Assembly: GCF_021245735.1 (NCBI RefSeq)
Contig: NZ_JAJISB010000001.1
Coordinates: 186,001 to 250,000, forward strand
Reading direction: 5' to 3'
Source of the DNA: Brevibacillus daliensis
GTDB lineage: Bacteria; Bacillota; Bacilli; Brevibacillales; Brevibacillaceae
DNA length: 64,000 nt
This document shows positions 63,197 through 64,000 of the stretch, piece after piece (positions within the stretch are counted from its first letter, which is position 1; every line of letters begins with the position of its first letter). Made by a program: the position numbers and the translations under genes. The notes below the pieces were generated by a model that ran no database searches, was not told the DNA's origin, and was given only the letters and a program-made list of their open reading frames with translations.

Positions 63197-64000
63197 TTAG
63201 TAAACCTGTACGCCTTCGACTTCCACCACACGACGGAATTCTTCTAGCAATTGTTTGTTAACAGGACCTGGTTTACCATCCTTGATTGTACGACCATCTA
63301 CTTGTACTACAGAAATAACTTCTGCAGCCGTACCAGTCAGGAATACCTCATCGGCAATATATACATCATGGCGAGTAAATGGAGTTTCTACGACTTCAAA
63401 GTTGAGACGCTTCGCAATGTCAATGATTGTTTGACGAGTGATTCCATCAAGTGCTCCCAGATATGTTGGTGGTGTATAAATAACTCCTTTTTTTACAAGG
63501 AAGATATTATCCCCAGAGCCTTCCGTAACATATCCTTCACTATTTAACATCATCGCTTCGCTTACGCCAGCCATCGTTGCTTCCATACGTACCATAACGT
63601 TATTCAGGTAGTTAAGTGACTTAATTTTTGGATTAAGAGCGTCTGGCTTGTTACGGCGTGTTGGAACTGTTACAATTTCCATTCCTGTATCATATACTTC
63701 TTGAGGGAATAGACGAAGTTGCTCCACAATAATAACGATATTTGGTTTCTTACATGTGCGAGGGTCCAAGCCAAGATCTCCATCGCCACGGGAAATAACT
63801 AAACGTATATAAGCATCTTTCAGTTTATTACGTCTAATTGTTTCAACCACTGCATCCATCATTTCTTCAATTGGCATGCCAATCTCTAGCATAATAGATA
63901 GAGCAGATTCATACAGACGCTCAATGTGCTCTCTTAAACGGAATACGTTTCCGTTATAAACGCGGATTCCTTCAAAAATACCATCACCATACAGAAATCC
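63197..64000 (-). CDS. ilvE: Branched-chain amino acid aminotransferase (5' end cut off by the window)
   Basis: PLP fold-IV transaminase for Leu, Ile and Val. 267 codons are visible. The frame enters at the window edge with GFLYGDGIFEGIRVYNGNVFRLREHIERL, the usual N-terminal third. PLP lysine in PKIKSLNYLNNVMVRMEA, then EGYVTEGSGDNIFLVKKG, GITRQTIIDIAKRL and VFLTGTAAEVISVVQVDGRTI. The frame is open to base 64000, so the true start lies beyond. Confidence 0.95.
   Translation of the reverse strand, partial: GFLYGDGIFEGIRVYNGNVFRLREHIERLYESALSIMLEIGMPIEEMMDAVVETIRRNKLKDAYIRLVISRGDGDLGLDPRTCKKPNIVIIVEQLRLFPQEVYDTGMEIVTVPTRRNKPDALNPKIKSLNYLNNVMVRMEATMAGVSEAMMLNSEGYVTEGSGDNIFLVKKGVIYTPPTYLGALDGITRQTIIDIAKRLNFEVVETPFTRHDVYIADEVFLTGTAAEVISVVQVDGRTIKDGKPGPVNKQLLEEFRRVVEVEGVQVY

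Overview
The window is about 64 kb of a Gram-positive, endospore-forming Bacilli chromosome, most likely Brevibacillus and perhaps close to B. laterosporus. This is inferred from gene order and protein resemblance; no search was run. Most of it is the minus-strand housekeeping block that Bacillus carries as its yrr/yrv/yrb region: alaS, an AI-2E-type permease, yrrD-like, recD2, a cysteine desulfurase with cymR, rarA, tcdA, 6S RNA, aspS, hisS, hemZ, dtd, relA, apt, recJ, secF, secD, comN, spoVB, yrbG-like, yajC, tgt, queA, ruvB, ruvA, ruvC. Intergenic GC is moderate and most genes have strong AGGAGG-type ribosome binding sites.

Layout. 1-2060: 5' part of alaS and its alanine T-box. 2108-10041: permease, hydrolase, small proteins, recD2, iscS and cymR. 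10144-14537: rarA and an accessory PadR/HAAS/DUF4097 operon, then a DinB-family gene. 14699-21693: tcdA, 6S RNA, aspS, hisS with a T-box, hemZ and an unlisted 57-residue gene. 21962-33004: SH3b-repeat amidase, dtd, relA, apt, recJ, secDF and comN. 33143-42190: spoVB, corA, yajC, tgt, queA and ruvBAC.

43477-47230 is a sharply AT-rich island, unlike its surroundings. It holds a MauE/DoxX-like membrane protein, a membrane-anchored CxxC thioredoxin-like protein, a 58-residue peptide with eight cysteines, a terminator, and a bacteriocin-type ABC exporter without a peptidase domain. I read it as a transferred cluster for a disulfide-rich secreted peptide. It is the best candidate here for an undescribed system.

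47397-64000: a GlnK/GlnL-like two-component pair, a phosphotransferase, an SDR, the guanine-riboswitch xpt-pbuX operon, a BofC-like protein, a secreted cyclic nucleotidase with a Lys-Glu-Pro repeat, a CotS-like kinase, a SafA-like LysM protein broken by two in-frame TAG codons, a secreted hypothetical protein, the adaA-adaB pair (adaA has lost its second helix-turn-helix), and the 3' part of ilvE.

Two families of non-coding intergenic repeats are scattered through the window. One is about 110 bp with six clear copies. The other is about 500 bp, built from two palindromic modules with 23-bp perfect inverted ends. No rRNA, tRNA, CRISPR array or intact insertion sequence was seen.
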